26,404 nucleotides of DNA from CAYJAB01 sp964368305 (GCA_964368305.1 CAYJAB010000017.1:1-26404), one strand, 5' to 3'. Positions 14,382-23,430 are shown, counted from the stretch's first letter. Notes: generated from the letters alone by a model not told the origin. A program made the numbers and translations.

Positions 14382-14850
14382 ATTTAATATCTAAAATTTT
14401 AATTTGGTAAGGATTATCAACTGAAACTAAACACACATCTCCTACTTTTTTCTCTAACATCGCTACCGCAAGTGGTGTAACATTAGAAAGACTTCCATTT
14501 AATGGATCTGCTTCAACTGAACCAACAATACGATATGTTTCTTCTGTATTGTCTTCCATATCAAGAATTTTTACAGTTGTTCCAAGTTTAACAACTTTCG
14601 CTGTTCCTTTATTTTCTTCAATAATTTCGATGTTTTGTAACATCACTTCAAGTTCTCTAATTCTTGCCTCTACTTTAGCTTGGCGATCACGTGCAGCATC
14701 ATAATCTGCATTTTCTGATAAATCCCCTTGTGCACGTGCAGCTTTTAACTCTTCAATTACTTCAAGACGCACATGATGAATTAAATTATCTTGTTCCTTT
14801 TTTAATTCTTCTAAACCTTGTTGGGTTACTAATACTTTTTCTTGAGCCAT
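14380..14850 (-). CDS. greA: transcription elongation factor GreA
   Basis: A 156-residue protein with the two GreA domains. The N-terminal coiled coil (about residues 8-75) has the conserved tip GDLSENADYDAARD, whose acidic residues reach into the RNA polymerase secondary channel to stimulate cleavage of backtracked RNA. The C-terminal FKBP-like domain includes GTTVKILD and NPYQIKILDIK. The start is ATG at 14850, with GAGGAG 8 bases upstream. A GTG nine bases earlier sits within the ribosome site and would not be used. It lies 31 bases after udk and ends in a strong terminator. udk-greA is a conserved Bacillota pair. Confidence 0.96.
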   Translation of the reverse strand: MAQEKVLVTQQGLEELKKEQDNLIHHVRLEVIEELKAARAQGDLSENADYDAARDRQAKVEARIRELEVMLQNIEIIEENKGTAKVVKLGTTVKILDMEDNTEETYRIVGSVEADPLNGSLSNVTPLAVAMLEKKVGDVCLVSVDNPYQIKILDIK

Positions 14851-14881
14851 ATTGTTCACTCCTCTTTTTTAACTTAATGTA

Positions 14882-15514
14882 CTATATCATATTTTTCTTA
14901 ATGATGCTACTAATTTTTGTTGTTAGTAAATCAATCGCAACTTCGTTTTTACCACCTTCAGGTATAATCACATCCGCATATCTTTGTGTTGGATGAATAA
15001 ATAAATCGTGCATTACACGAACTGTTGTAATGTATTGTTCAATGATTGATTCCATCGTACGACCACGTTCAACCACATCACGTTTTAGTCTTCGAATAAA
15101 ACGTAAGTCTGCTGCTGTTTTTACATACAATTTAATATCCATCTTAGATCTAATCTCTTCATTTTCTAGTGCAAATAGTCCTTCTAATATAATTACATCA
15201 CATGGCGCTATTTCCTCTGATACACTACTTCGTGTGTGATTCACAAAATCATACACGGGCTTATTAATCGTCTCACCATTAATCAACTTCTCTAAATCTG
15301 AAATTAAAAGATCCGTATCAAACGCCAATGGATGATCATAATTTGTTTTTTCTCTTTCTTGAATCGTTAAATTAGATTGATCTTTATAATAATCGTCTTG
15401 ACGAATAATCACAACCGAATTTGTTTCTAAAAAGGTCTTATATAATCTCTTTGCAATAGATGTTTTACCTGAACAACTCCCACCTGCAATCCCGATAATA
15501 ACTGACTTTTTCAT
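14882..15514 (-). CDS. udk: uridine kinase
   Basis: A 210-residue kinase that phosphorylates uridine and cytidine to UMP and CMP for pyrimidine salvage. The P-loop GGSCSGKT (11-18) follows MKKSVIIGIA. Further family signatures are IRQDDYYKD, NYDHPLAFDTDLL, the switch-like FIRRLKRDVVERGRTMESIIEQY and the HDLFIHPTQRYADVIIPEGG end. Full length, with ribosome site AAGGAGAT. It lies 11 bases after mltG and 31 bases before greA, as part of the alaS-to-greA transcript. Confidence 0.95.
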   Translation of the reverse strand: MKKSVIIGIAGGSCSGKTSIAKRLYKTFLETNSVVIIRQDDYYKDQSNLTIQEREKTNYDHPLAFDTDLLISDLEKLINGETINKPVYDFVNHTRSSVSEEIAPCDVIILEGLFALENEEIRSKMDIKLYVKTAADLRFIRRLKRDVVERGRTMESIIEQYITTVRVMHDLFIHPTQRYADVIIPEGGKNEVAIDLLTTKISSIIKKNMI

Positions 15515-15525
15515 GTATATCTCCT

Positions 15526-16590
15526 TTATCTTAAGTATTTATTAACATTTTCTAAATGCTCTGCATATGTTTCAGCATAATACACTGTACCATCTCCATA
15601 TACATCAGCCATGAAATACAAATAATCTGTATCTACAGCTTGCACAACGGATAAAATCGCATCTTCTCCAGGATTCGCAATAGGTCCTATTGGAATTCCA
15701 CTATACTTATATGTATTAAAAGGGGATTCTATATCTGGGTTTACTTCACAATCTAACCAATGATCATAATCATATAAAGCATAACAAATTGTTACACTTG
15801 ATTGTAAAGGCATCCCTTGCTCTAAACGATTAAACCATACACCAGAGATAATTTTATTATCTGCCGATTGTCCTGATTCAAACTGTGTAATAGATGCAAG
15901 CGTAAATAATTCGTGTACTGAATATTCACTACTGTTAAAATCATCGATATATTTATTGTATATTTTTTCAGTTTGGTCTAATAATTTTTTTGTAGCTTGT
16001 TTTGCAGAACTACCACTTGCAAAATAATATGTTTCTGGAAATAAATATCCTTCCAGTTTTACATTTAAATCATCATTTAAAATATCATCTGTTAAAAATT
16101 CATATTCATCGATTAAAGTTTCTAAATATGAATCATCATTCCATAAATCAAGTAGCTCATTTTGATCAATTCCTAATTTATTTTCAAAAATTGCTGCAAT
16201 ATTTTTCGCCCATGTACCTTCTGGGATCGTTATTAAAACATCATCATTCACTGCATTTTTAGAATCATTCAATCTAGTAAGAATTTCATTCACATTCATA
16301 CTGTCATTTAAACTATAATTCCCAGCTTTAAAATCACTTAATTCACTATTAAATTTCAAATAAAGCTCTGCATAAAATGCATCCTGAATTAATCCTTTGT
16401 TTTCTAAGTTTTCTAAAATTACTTCCGAAGAATCTCCTTGTTTAATCGTGAAAATCACATCTGAATTTTTTTGATTCACTGCTTCTAAATTACTTGAATA
16501 GGAAACAAATAAAAATAAACATATTCCTGATATGATTCCAATAATAAAGAAGACTATCGCAAAGCGATTAATCTTCCTTTTCTTGCTCAT
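15526..16590 (-). CDS. mltG: endolytic transglycosylase MltG
   Basis: A 354-residue membrane-anchored lytic transglycosylase of the YceG-like family, thought to release growing peptidoglycan strands outside the membrane. A basic start (SKKRKINR) precedes one transmembrane helix. A LysM-like segment follows (VIFTIKQGDSSEVILENLENKG ... FKAGNYSL), then the catalytic domain with LEGYLFPETYYF, LASITQFESG and the conserved PFNTYKYSGIPIGPIANPG. The catalytic Glu is most likely E238 in QFES; the first Glu of the common VEKE pattern is Gln here, and the usual LQTDPT reads LQSSVT. The start is ATG 16590 with GGAG upstream; the longer frame would need a TTG at 16617 without ribosome site. It overlaps the DUF1292 gene by 23 bases. 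Confidence 0.9.
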   Translation of the reverse strand: MSKKRKINRFAIVFFIIGIISGICLFLFVSYSSNLEAVNQKNSDVIFTIKQGDSSEVILENLENKGLIQDAFYAELYLKFNSELSDFKAGNYSLNDSMNVNEILTRLNDSKNAVNDDVLITIPEGTWAKNIAAIFENKLGIDQNELLDLWNDDSYLETLIDEYEFLTDDILNDDLNVKLEGYLFPETYYFASGSSAKQATKKLLDQTEKIYNKYIDDFNSSEYSVHELFTLASITQFESGQSADNKIISGVWFNRLEQGMPLQSSVTICYALYDYDHWLDCEVNPDIESPFNTYKYSGIPIGPIANPGEDAILSVVQAVDTDYLYFMADVYGDGTVYYAETYAEHLENVNKYLR

Positions 16591-16822
16591 CAACGTATGC
16601 TCCAAATACTTCTTCAACCATTGCCCATTCTTCTTCAGATTCTACAGGATTTAACTCCCCTTCATCTGTATAAGAAGATACAAACACTTCTCCTGTATCA
16701 CTTTGTGGATCCACATATAATACATATTGCTTTCCTTTTTCTTCATCTGCGAAAGTGAAAAGGATTTCCATCTCTTTTTCTTTCCCTGATTCATCAACTA
16801 CAAATAAAGTACTGTTTTCCAT
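16568..16822 (-). CDS. DUF1292 family protein (YrzB-like)
   Basis: An 84-residue acidic protein that matches DUF1292: an N-terminal LFVVDESGKEKEMEILFTF, the central KGKQYVLYVDPQ strand and a long acidic tail (ESEEEWAMVEEVFGAYVDEQEKED). The family is almost confined to Bacillota and usually lies between ruvX and mltG, as here. Its biochemical role is not known. The ribosome site AGGAGA precedes the ATG by 6 bases. It begins 8 bases after ruvX and its end overlaps mltG. Confidence 0.92.
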   Translation of the reverse strand: MENSTLFVVDESGKEKEMEILFTFADEEKGKQYVLYVDPQSDTGEVFVSSYTDEGELNPVESEEEWAMVEEVFGAYVDEQEKED

Positions 16823-16830
16823 TTTTTCTC

Positions 16831-17244
16831 CTAACTTCGATCAAGATATCCTTGCAGTATTTGCACTGCCGCCATTTGATCAATTACTTTCTTTCTGTTT
16901 TTTCTTGAAACATCTGCCTGCAATAAAATACGATTCGCTGCAGCTGTTGTTAATCTTTCATCCCAATAGATGACTTCCATATTCAATAACTCTTCTAATT
17001 TTTTTCCAAAATCCAAAGATATTTGTGCACGTTCACCAATATCTCCATTCATATGTTTAGGCAGTCCTAAAACAATTGTCGTCACATCATTTTCTTTAAT
17101 GATTTTCACAACTTCTGCAATTGCAGTTTCATAATCATCCGACTCAAACCGAATCGTTGTTTTTGGCTGTGCAATCATTCTCATTAAATCAGATAGTGCT
17201 ACTCCAACTGTTTTACTTCCTAGATCTAGTCCAATTGCTCTCAT
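16831..17244 (-). CDS. ruvX: RuvX/YqgF RNase H-fold nuclease (putative Holliday junction resolvase, pre-16S rRNA processing)
   Basis: A 137-residue RNase H-like protein of normal length. The first strand MRAIGLDLGSKTVGVALSD holds catalytic D7. VLGLPKHMNGDIG, WDERLTTAAA and VIDQMAAVQILQGYL provide the other family signatures and acidic residues. E. coli YqgF processes pre-16S rRNA, and other members cleave Holliday junctions; which task it has here is not evident from sequence. The start codon overlaps the ireB stop by 4 bases (ATGA). The order ireB-ruvX-DUF1292 is conserved in Bacillota. Confidence 0.95.
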   Translation of the reverse strand: MRAIGLDLGSKTVGVALSDLMRMIAQPKTTIRFESDDYETAIAEVVKIIKENDVTTIVLGLPKHMNGDIGERAQISLDFGKKLEELLNMEVIYWDERLTTAAANRILLQADVSRKNRKKVIDQMAAVQILQGYLDRS

Positions 17245-17498
17245 TTTTCATTTTCCAAATAGAAACGCACCAATTCCTCAATGATTTCATATCTTTCTAC
17301 TGATTGTATTACACTTCTTGCATTTTTATGCGAAGAAATATATGCAGGGTCATTTGAAATTAAATACCCTGCTAATTGATTTACCGCGTTATATCCACGT
17401 TCATCCAAGGCTTCTTTCGTTAATCGTACTACTTGTCTAATATTATCTTTTATAGCTTCGTCTGATTTAAACGAAAGCGTTTCAGTATTTTTTGACAT
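17241..17498 (-). CDS. IreB family regulatory phosphoprotein (DUF965, YrzL)
   Basis: An 85-residue protein of the IreB/DUF965 family, with NTETLSFKSDEAIKDNIRQVV at the N-terminus and the conserved ALDERGYNAVNQLAGYLISNDPAYISSHKNAR core. In Enterococcus IreB is phosphorylated on N-terminal threonines by the PASTA-domain kinase IreK and affects cephalosporin resistance. The N-terminal Thr5 and Thr7 (MSKNTETL) fit that. The start is ATG 17498, with GGGGGATT upstream; a longer frame from 17534 would begin with TTG and read through the ribosome site. It follows alaS by 44 bases. Confidence 0.93.
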   Translation of the reverse strand: MSKNTETLSFKSDEAIKDNIRQVVRLTKEALDERGYNAVNQLAGYLISNDPAYISSHKNARSVIQSVERYEIIEELVRFYLENEK

Positions 17499-17542
17499 AA
17501 ATAATCCCCCTTTTATATATTTTAACTTATGCAAGGAAAAAA

Positions 17543-20179
17543 TTAAAGCATTAATCCAAGTTTTGTTTTAACCAGCTGCATTGCATCATCAAGTTTACTT
17601 ACATCTTTACCACCAGATTGTGCGACATCATCTCTTCCGCCACCATTTCCAGCCGTAATAACTGCAGCTTCTTTCGCAATTTGGCCTGCTTTAAATCCTA
17701 GTTCATTTGCTTTTTTACTACAATATACAACAAATACGAGTTTGTCTTGTTGCTTACTTGCTAAAAATACAACTCCATCTTCCATCTTTGTTTTCAATCG
17801 ATCAATAATTGTTTTTAGTGCAGCACCATCAAGATCTTCCATCACCTTACAAATGATATTTAATCCATTGTCTACTAGCACTTTATCCTGCAATAATTCA
17901 TCTGCATTTGCGGTTAATAACTTCGCAGATTGTTGGCTTAATTTTTGTTGTAAACGGTCTTTTTCTTCAAGCAGTCCTGCAAGTTTTGCTTCAAGATTAG
18001 AAATCCCAACTAAATTTAAAGAAGCTGCCATACTTCTTAGTGTATCTTCATACACCAAGAAATCTTCATATGCCTTTGCTTTTGTCACAAAAGTAATACG
18101 ACGTACACCACTTCCGATTGATTCTTCACTTACAATTTTAAACACACCAATTTCCTGTGTATTTGATACGTGTGTTCCTCCACAAAGTTCAATTGAGACA
18201 TCACCCATTGAAACAACACGAACATCACTTTCATACTTCTCATCAAACAATGCGATTGCTGCACTTTTTTTTGCATCCTCAATATTCATGATTTCTGTAT
18301 TTACACAATGTTGATCAAAAATTGATTTGTTAACTAATTTTTCTACTTCTCTTAATTGCTCAAACGATACTTTCTCAAAATGCGTAAAGTCAAATCTAGC
18401 ATATTCTTCACTTACAAATGACCCTGCTTGTCCAATTTGATCCCCAAGTACAGCTCTTAGTGCACTTTGGAGTAAATGTACTGCCGAGTGATTTGATTTA
18501 ATACGCCCACGACGGATCGCATCAACTTTTAGTGCACATATATCATTTAATGAAATCACTCCACTTTCCACTACAATTTTATGAAGTGGTTGTTTTTGTG
18601 GTGCTTTTTTCACATCTATGACACGTATTTTTAATGATGCATTTTCGATTGTCCCGCTATCCGCAATTTGTCCTCCACTTTCTGCATAGAAAGGAGTTTG
18701 ATCAAAGATAACTTCACCTTCATCTTCTAATATCTCTACTGAAACACCATTTTTAAATAGTCCAATAACTTTCGCAGATTCTACTTGTAAAACATCATAT
18801 CCTACAAAAGTACTTTCTTTTGTAAAGTTCATTAAGTCAATCGATTGACTTGTCATCGATTCCATTTCTTCACGCGCATTACGTGCTCTTTCTCTTTGTT
18901 TTTCCATCTCTGCTTTAAATCCAACTTCATCCACTGTATATCCTGATTCACTTGCGATTTCTGATGTTAATTCAAATGGGAATCCATATGTATCATATAA
19001 TTTAAAGACAACACTTCCTTCTAATGTTTTATCTTTTGCTTGTGCTAAAACTTCTTTTAATAATTTTTCTCCATCTGACAACGTAGAATGAAATCTTTCT
19101 TCTTCTATTTTCACAAGCTTACTCACATAAGCCGCTTTTTCATTTAAATATGGATAGAATACATTCATTGAAGAGACTACAGTATCCACAAGTTTATACA
19201 TAAATGACCCTTTAATACCAAGTTTAATTCCATAACGCACAGCGCGTCTTAAAATACGTCTTAAAACATATCCACGCCCTTCATTTGAGAATAATGCACC
19301 ATCACTAATAGCGAATGTTACAGTACGAATATGATCACAAATAACACGGTAAGCCATTTTATATTCGCCTTCATATTTGTAAGTTGAATATTTAGAAATT
19401 TCATCAATAATTGGCATAAATAAATCTGTATCAAAATTTGTTTCACCATCTTGCATAATACATACAAGTCTTTCAAGACCCATCCCTGTATCTATATTCT
19501 TTTGAGGAAGTTCTTTATAATCTTTACGCTCTACACCTTCTTTTCCATCATATTGAGAGAATACAACATTCCATACCTCAATATAGCGATCATTTTCTAA
19601 TTCATCAAAAAACAATTTTTCACCTAAATTTTCAGGATCATACTTATTTCCTCTATCATAGAAAATTTCACTATTTGGACCACAAGGACCTTCTCCTATT
19701 TGCCAATAATTATCATATGTTTTTAAGATATGCGCTGGATCAATATCTGTTTTCGTCGTCCAAATTGTATATGCTTCAATGTCATCCGGATGAACAGTTA
19801 CATACATTTTATTTTTTTCAAATCCGATATAATCTGCACTAGTTAAAAACTCCCATGCAAATAAAATCGCATCCTCTTTAAAATAATCTCCAATAGAAAA
19901 ATTTCCCAACATCTCAAAAAAAGTATGATGACGTGCTGTCTTTCCTACATTTTCAATATCATTTGTACGAATACTCTTTTGCGCATTTGTAATACGATTG
20001 CTTGATGGTTTAATTGAACCATCAAAATATTTTTTTAATGCTGCAACTCCTGAATTTATCCATAGTAAAGTCGGGTCATTAATTGGAACAAGTGATGCAC
20101 TTGGTTCAACCATATGTCCTTTACTTTTAAAATAATCCAAAAATAATTGTCTAACTTGATTACCTGTTAATTGTTTCAT
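17543..20179 (-). CDS. alaS: alanine--tRNA ligase
   Basis: An 878-residue class II aminoacyl-tRNA synthetase that charges tRNA-Ala. In order it has the catalytic domain (MKQLTGNQVRQLFLDYFKSKGH, ARHHTFFEMLGNFSIGDYFKEDAI, NTDRGRGYVLRRILRRAVRYG-like motif 3), the helical tRNA-recognition domain, the editing domain with SNHSAVHLLQ and CGGTH (zinc ligands that clear Ser and Gly mischarging), and the C-terminal dimerisation/DHHA1 domain ending in GNGGGRDDVAQSGG. Full length. The start is ATG 20179 with GGAGG 7 bases upstream; the frame extends further up to 20230, but those codons run through the T-box terminator. It is controlled by the T-box leader and begins the alaS-ireB-ruvX-DUF1292-mltG-udk-greA series. 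Confidence 0.97.
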   Translation of the reverse strand: MKQLTGNQVRQLFLDYFKSKGHMVEPSASLVPINDPTLLWINSGVAALKKYFDGSIKPSSNRITNAQKSIRTNDIENVGKTARHHTFFEMLGNFSIGDYFKEDAILFAWEFLTSADYIGFEKNKMYVTVHPDDIEAYTIWTTKTDIDPAHILKTYDNYWQIGEGPCGPNSEIFYDRGNKYDPENLGEKLFFDELENDRYIEVWNVVFSQYDGKEGVERKDYKELPQKNIDTGMGLERLVCIMQDGETNFDTDLFMPIIDEISKYSTYKYEGEYKMAYRVICDHIRTVTFAISDGALFSNEGRGYVLRRILRRAVRYGIKLGIKGSFMYKLVDTVVSSMNVFYPYLNEKAAYVSKLVKIEEERFHSTLSDGEKLLKEVLAQAKDKTLEGSVVFKLYDTYGFPFELTSEIASESGYTVDEVGFKAEMEKQRERARNAREEMESMTSQSIDLMNFTKESTFVGYDVLQVESAKVIGLFKNGVSVEILEDEGEVIFDQTPFYAESGGQIADSGTIENASLKIRVIDVKKAPQKQPLHKIVVESGVISLNDICALKVDAIRRGRIKSNHSAVHLLQSALRAVLGDQIGQAGSFVSEEYARFDFTHFEKVSFEQLREVEKLVNKSIFDQHCVNTEIMNIEDAKKSAAIALFDEKYESDVRVVSMGDVSIELCGGTHVSNTQEIGVFKIVSEESIGSGVRRITFVTKAKAYEDFLVYEDTLRSMAASLNLVGISNLEAKLAGLLEEKDRLQQKLSQQSAKLLTANADELLQDKVLVDNGLNIICKVMEDLDGAALKTIIDRLKTKMEDGVVFLASKQQDKLVFVVYCSKKANELGFKAGQIAKEAAVITAGNGGGRDDVAQSGGKDVSKLDDAMQLVKTKLGLML

Positions 20180-20198
20180 ATCTTTTCCTCCAATAAAT

Positions 20199-20224
20199 AA
20201 AAAAACGCCCCTATACAGGAACGT
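20199..20224 (-). terminator. T-box-controlled terminator before alaS
   Basis: On the minus strand ACGTTCCT, loop GTAT, AGGGGCGT (8 pairs including two T-G) and seven T's. The 5' part of the stem overlaps the antiterminator partner just after the TGGTACCGCG core. No separate terminator is seen after recD2, so this one may also stop read-through from upstream. Confidence 0.88.
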
Positions 20225-20411
20225 AATCATTACGCGGTACCATCCTGATTCAAAGTATTTCTACCATGCATCTTAATCCTTTAACGCAGGATACGAGAGG
20301 GTTTTCCTCCACTTCAAAGTAGCTTCAATAACTTGCTTGCAAAACTTTCACCACCCGTTTTGTCTCTAATTTCAATCCGTTATTTACTCATCTTTTTCAT
20401 TGTTTTACTTC
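20199..20411 (-). promoter_or_regulatory. alanine T-box riboswitch in the alaS leader
   Basis: This leader of about 210 bases fills the gap before alaS. The T-box core lies at 20233-20242 on the minus strand (TGGTACCGCG, preceded by CAGGA), and it is followed by the competing terminator. Upstream, the stem I region has the GGTGGTGAAAG apical motif and a candidate specifier triplet GCT (20323-20321) in GAAGCTAC, an alanine codon. Uncharged tRNA-Ala would pair at the specifier and through its free CCA end at the TGG bulge, stabilise the antiterminator and allow alaS transcription. The T-box class is certain from the core; the exact specifier is by position and context. Confidence 0.92.
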
Positions 20412-20417
20412 GCAAAG

Positions 20418-20446
20418 ATTATACCATAATACCAAAACTCCCACAA
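20418..20446 (-). promoter_or_regulatory. promoter of the alaS T-box transcript
   Basis: On the minus strand TTGTGG (20446-20441), a 17-base spacer and TATAAT (20423-20418) preceded by TGG form a strong promoter with extended -10. It starts only a few bases after the recD2 stop, and the RNA would begin near 20411. Confidence 0.75.
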
Positions 20447-20451
20447 CTATT

Positions 20452-22641
20452 TTATTTAAATGCAGGATGATTTAATATTCTTTCCTTAAGTGTTGTCTTT
20501 CTAATGTGTTTTTCTTGAATGGAAATCCCTTTTTCAAAATACGCTTTTTCTCCAATAATAACCAATGATTTTCGAGCACGTGTAATCGCTGTATAAATCA
20601 ATCTTCTTTGCAGCATAAATGAATATTCACTTACCATTGGCATAATTACAATCGGATATTCACTCCCTTGTGATTTATGAATAGAAATACAATAGGCATG
20701 TGTAATATTTTGAAAGTTCTCTTTTGTATATTCTACATAATTCCCATCAAAATTCACAACTAAAGTATCTCTAGTATAATCAAATGTATTTTTAAAATGA
20801 ATCTCTTCTAATATTCCAATATCCCCATTATATACATCATCATCTGGTTGATTTTTTAATTGTAAAATCTTATCATTTTCTCTAAATGTCTTATATCCTA
20901 TTTGTATTTGCCTTTTCATAGAATCGCTTGGGTTACACGCTTTTTGTAAAGTATGATTCAATCGGTCAATCCCTACAACGCCATTGTATTTAGGCGCCAA
21001 CACTTGTATTTCTTCAATTCCATATCCTTTACTTATCGCATTCTCTACAAGTTTTAAAACACCCTCATTTATATGGTATGGATCACAATCAATAAATAAT
21101 ACATCCTTCGCATCTGATTGATTTAAAATATCATACTGTCCATTTTTAATCTGATGCGCCAAAGTGATTACATCACTTCCCTCTTTTTGTCTGAATATTT
21201 TTTCCAATCGTACAAGTGGGAAACAATTGGAATCAATTAAATCTCTAAGCAGACTTCCACTTGAAACACTTGGAAGCTGATCTTCATCTCCAATCATCAC
21301 AATTTTCTTAATATTTGCCCCTGCTTTACATAACTGATAAAAAAGCCATGGATCCACCATTGAAAACTCATCAATCACAAGTAAATCAAGAGCTACTGGG
21401 TTCTCGTGATTATAACCAAATGTATTGGTTTCTAAATCCCATTTCAATAAACTATGAATTGTGAATGCAGGTGTATCTGTCAATTCACTTAAACGTTTTG
21501 CAGCACGTCCTGTTGGTGCACACAATGCAACTGTATAATTTGGAAAAATTTGCCTAAACATAGACACCATTCCTTGAACCACTGTTGTCTTACCTGTCCC
21601 TGGACCACCTGTTAATATCATAAGATCTTGTTTAAAAAATGTTTCAATTGCTTGAATTTGTTTTTCATCGTATTCAATTTGAAAATGATTTTGAATATGA
21701 TCTAAATAGTTTGACAATTCCAAATCTTTTATTTCTTCTATTTTCATGTTTGGAAATTGACTTAAATAACTACATACGCCTTCTTCTGCGTCATATTGAC
21801 TATGGTGGTAAATTCTATTTTCTTCAACTATAACCAATCGTCTTTTTCTTAAATCCATAATTAAATCATCAACCAAAACCTCATACTCACTTAACTCTTT
21901 ATTAGACTCCATTAAAAATGTTTCATAGTCATAATAACTATCCCCACGTCTTAAGCATTTATCAAGTACACTACTTAAAATAATCGCACTTAGTCGATTT
22001 GGATGATCAAGTTCATATCCCATTTTCATCGCAAGCTTATCTGCAGTTGCAAATCCAATTCCATCTACTTCTTCAATCAATCGATATGGATTTTCTTTAA
22101 TTAATAATAAGGCATCTTTTCCATATATTCTTTGTATTTTAGCAATATTACGTATCCCAAGCCCATGTGTAGAAAAAAATTGAATAGATTCATCAATATC
22201 ATCCACATTATTGATTCCTTTGATAATCGCTTCTTTTTTCTTTAAAGTCATCATCTGTAAATCATCTAACACATCTGGATTCTCTTTGATTAATTTAATA
22301 GAATCTTCCCCAAACTTCTCCACAATCGCAGTCGCTAATTTAGTCCCTATCCCTGAAAATAAAGGACCCGATAAATAGCGTATCAATGAATTATTGTCAG
22401 TAGGAAGTACTTTACGATACGATAACACTTTAAACTGCATCCCATATTTCTCATGTTCTACATAAAATCCATCTAAATCAAATAAAACATCTTTCGGTAA
22501 GTCAGACATTAACCCAGTTACGATTATTTCTTTTTCCACTAATTCGTAAAGACGAAACTTACTTACTGTAAATTTCGTCTGTTGATTGTGATATATCTTT
22601 CTAATAAACTTCCCTTGTATCGTTATTTGATTTTCTTGCAC
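20452..22641 (-). CDS. recD2: ATP-dependent RecD2-type DNA helicase
   Basis: A 729-residue superfamily 1B helicase (5' to 3') of the RecD2/YrrC type, which acts without RecBC. An N-terminal OB-like domain (TIQGKFIRKI) is followed by helix-hairpin-helix repeats (FSGIGTKLATAIVEKFG, HGLGIRNIAKIQRIYG, VDGIGFATADKLA). The ATPase core has Walker A GGPGTGKTT (345-353), Walker B VIDEFSM, GDEDQLPSV and the C-terminal HKSQGSEYP and YTAITRA motifs. The start is GTG at 22641, with GGGGGG as ribosome site 6 bases away, placed in the last codons of the CPBP protease gene. It probably helps DNA repair or mismatch processing, as in Bacillus and Deinococcus. Its end nearly touches the alaS promoter. Confidence 0.95.
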   Translation of the reverse strand: MQENQITIQGKFIRKIYHNQQTKFTVSKFRLYELVEKEIIVTGLMSDLPKDVLFDLDGFYVEHEKYGMQFKVLSYRKVLPTDNNSLIRYLSGPLFSGIGTKLATAIVEKFGEDSIKLIKENPDVLDDLQMMTLKKKEAIIKGINNVDDIDESIQFFSTHGLGIRNIAKIQRIYGKDALLLIKENPYRLIEEVDGIGFATADKLAMKMGYELDHPNRLSAIILSSVLDKCLRRGDSYYDYETFLMESNKELSEYEVLVDDLIMDLRKRRLVIVEENRIYHHSQYDAEEGVCSYLSQFPNMKIEEIKDLELSNYLDHIQNHFQIEYDEKQIQAIETFFKQDLMILTGGPGTGKTTVVQGMVSMFRQIFPNYTVALCAPTGRAAKRLSELTDTPAFTIHSLLKWDLETNTFGYNHENPVALDLLVIDEFSMVDPWLFYQLCKAGANIKKIVMIGDEDQLPSVSSGSLLRDLIDSNCFPLVRLEKIFRQKEGSDVITLAHQIKNGQYDILNQSDAKDVLFIDCDPYHINEGVLKLVENAISKGYGIEEIQVLAPKYNGVVGIDRLNHTLQKACNPSDSMKRQIQIGYKTFRENDKILQLKNQPDDDVYNGDIGILEEIHFKNTFDYTRDTLVVNFDGNYVEYTKENFQNITHAYCISIHKSQGSEYPIVIMPMVSEYSFMLQRRLIYTAITRARKSLVIIGEKAYFEKGISIQEKHIRKTTLKERILNHPAFK

Positions 22642-22643
22642 AG

Positions 22644-23429
22644 TTATCCCCCCAATGCACTTGTAATCATGATAAGGAAAACTGAAATACCATTATTTAT
22701 TACATGCAGGAAAATTGGCGCATAAATATTTCCTGTTTTTTCATATACAAAACACATTACCATTGCCATTGACATATATGTAAAAATAAAAAATAAATCA
22801 TTAAACTCTCCTATTAATACCGATTGAAAAACATGAAGTCCTCCAAACAATACAATACTGACTAAAAGTGCAAATAAAAATCCTTTTTTCAATCTTAAAT
22901 GTCTAAAAATTGCACCTCTAAATACCAACTCTTCTACAATTGGCGCAAAAATCACCGCCAAGAAAATTGTTTTAAACGGACTTGATCCAATTTGATCAAC
23001 AATTGCCGCTTGATTGTTTGATGTTTCCATCCCACTTAATGTAATCGCAATGATATTTAATACAAAATTCATACCATATATACAACACATCCCAATACCA
23101 ATTTTCTTAAATGTATTTTTTAAATTCCCTTTAAGTGCATAATACGATTCTTTTAGTAATGGCATCCCATAATGCACTGCAACAATCATTGTAACTCCAT
23201 ATGTCAACATTTCCATAGCGTTCACTTTCGCATCATAAGAAAGTGGCATTAAATCCATTATTAAACTAAACAAAATTGGATAAACTAAGATGTATCCTAA
23301 AAAATAATTTACCAATAAGATTTGTACATCTTTTCTTCTTAAAGGAGATGCTACCTTCGCAAGATACGTACTTGCTTTATATTCTTGGCGATCTTTTGTA
23401 ATAATCACCGGATATTCATAATGTTTCAA
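22644..23429 (-). CDS. CPBP family intramembrane glutamic endopeptidase (CAAX protease-like, Abi)
   Basis: A 261-residue membrane protein with about eight hydrophobic spans. The three CPBP motifs are complete: EELVFRG (E166, E167, R171), the histidine of FGGLHVF (H199) and LHVINN (H242, N246). The family includes CAAX prenyl proteases and bacteriocin-immunity or self-protection proteins; the substrate is unknown. The start is uncertain. The longest frame begins with TTG at 23429, one base after the mnmA stop (TAAGTTG), with only AGG 8 bases upstream; a GTG seven codons later is the next choice. It lies inside the mnmA-recD2 operon and carries the recD2 ribosome site in its last codons. Confidence 0.87.
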   Translation of the reverse strand: MKHYEYPVIITKDRQEYKASTYLAKVASPLRRKDVQILLVNYFLGYILVYPILFSLIMDLMPLSYDAKVNAMEMLTYGVTMIVAVHYGMPLLKESYYALKGNLKNTFKKIGIGMCCIYGMNFVLNIIAITLSGMETSNNQAAIVDQIGSSPFKTIFLAVIFAPIVEELVFRGAIFRHLRLKKGFLFALLVSIVLFGGLHVFQSVLIGEFNDLFFIFTYMSMAMVMCFVYEKTGNIYAPIFLHVINNGISVFLIMITSALGG

Positions 23430-23430
23430 C

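Noticed and set aside
17742..18314. Open frame of 190 codons on the plus strand, antisense to alaS
   Set aside because: It lies wholly within alaS, is rich in Ser, Phe and Asn in a way typical of reverse-complement frames, has no ribosome site and matches no family.
22644..23429. CPBP gene as part of a phage-defence (Abi) or bacteriocin-immunity module
   Set aside because: The gene sits within a housekeeping operon (mnmA-recD2) without any bacteriocin, peptide or toxin gene beside it; Abi is only a family nickname.
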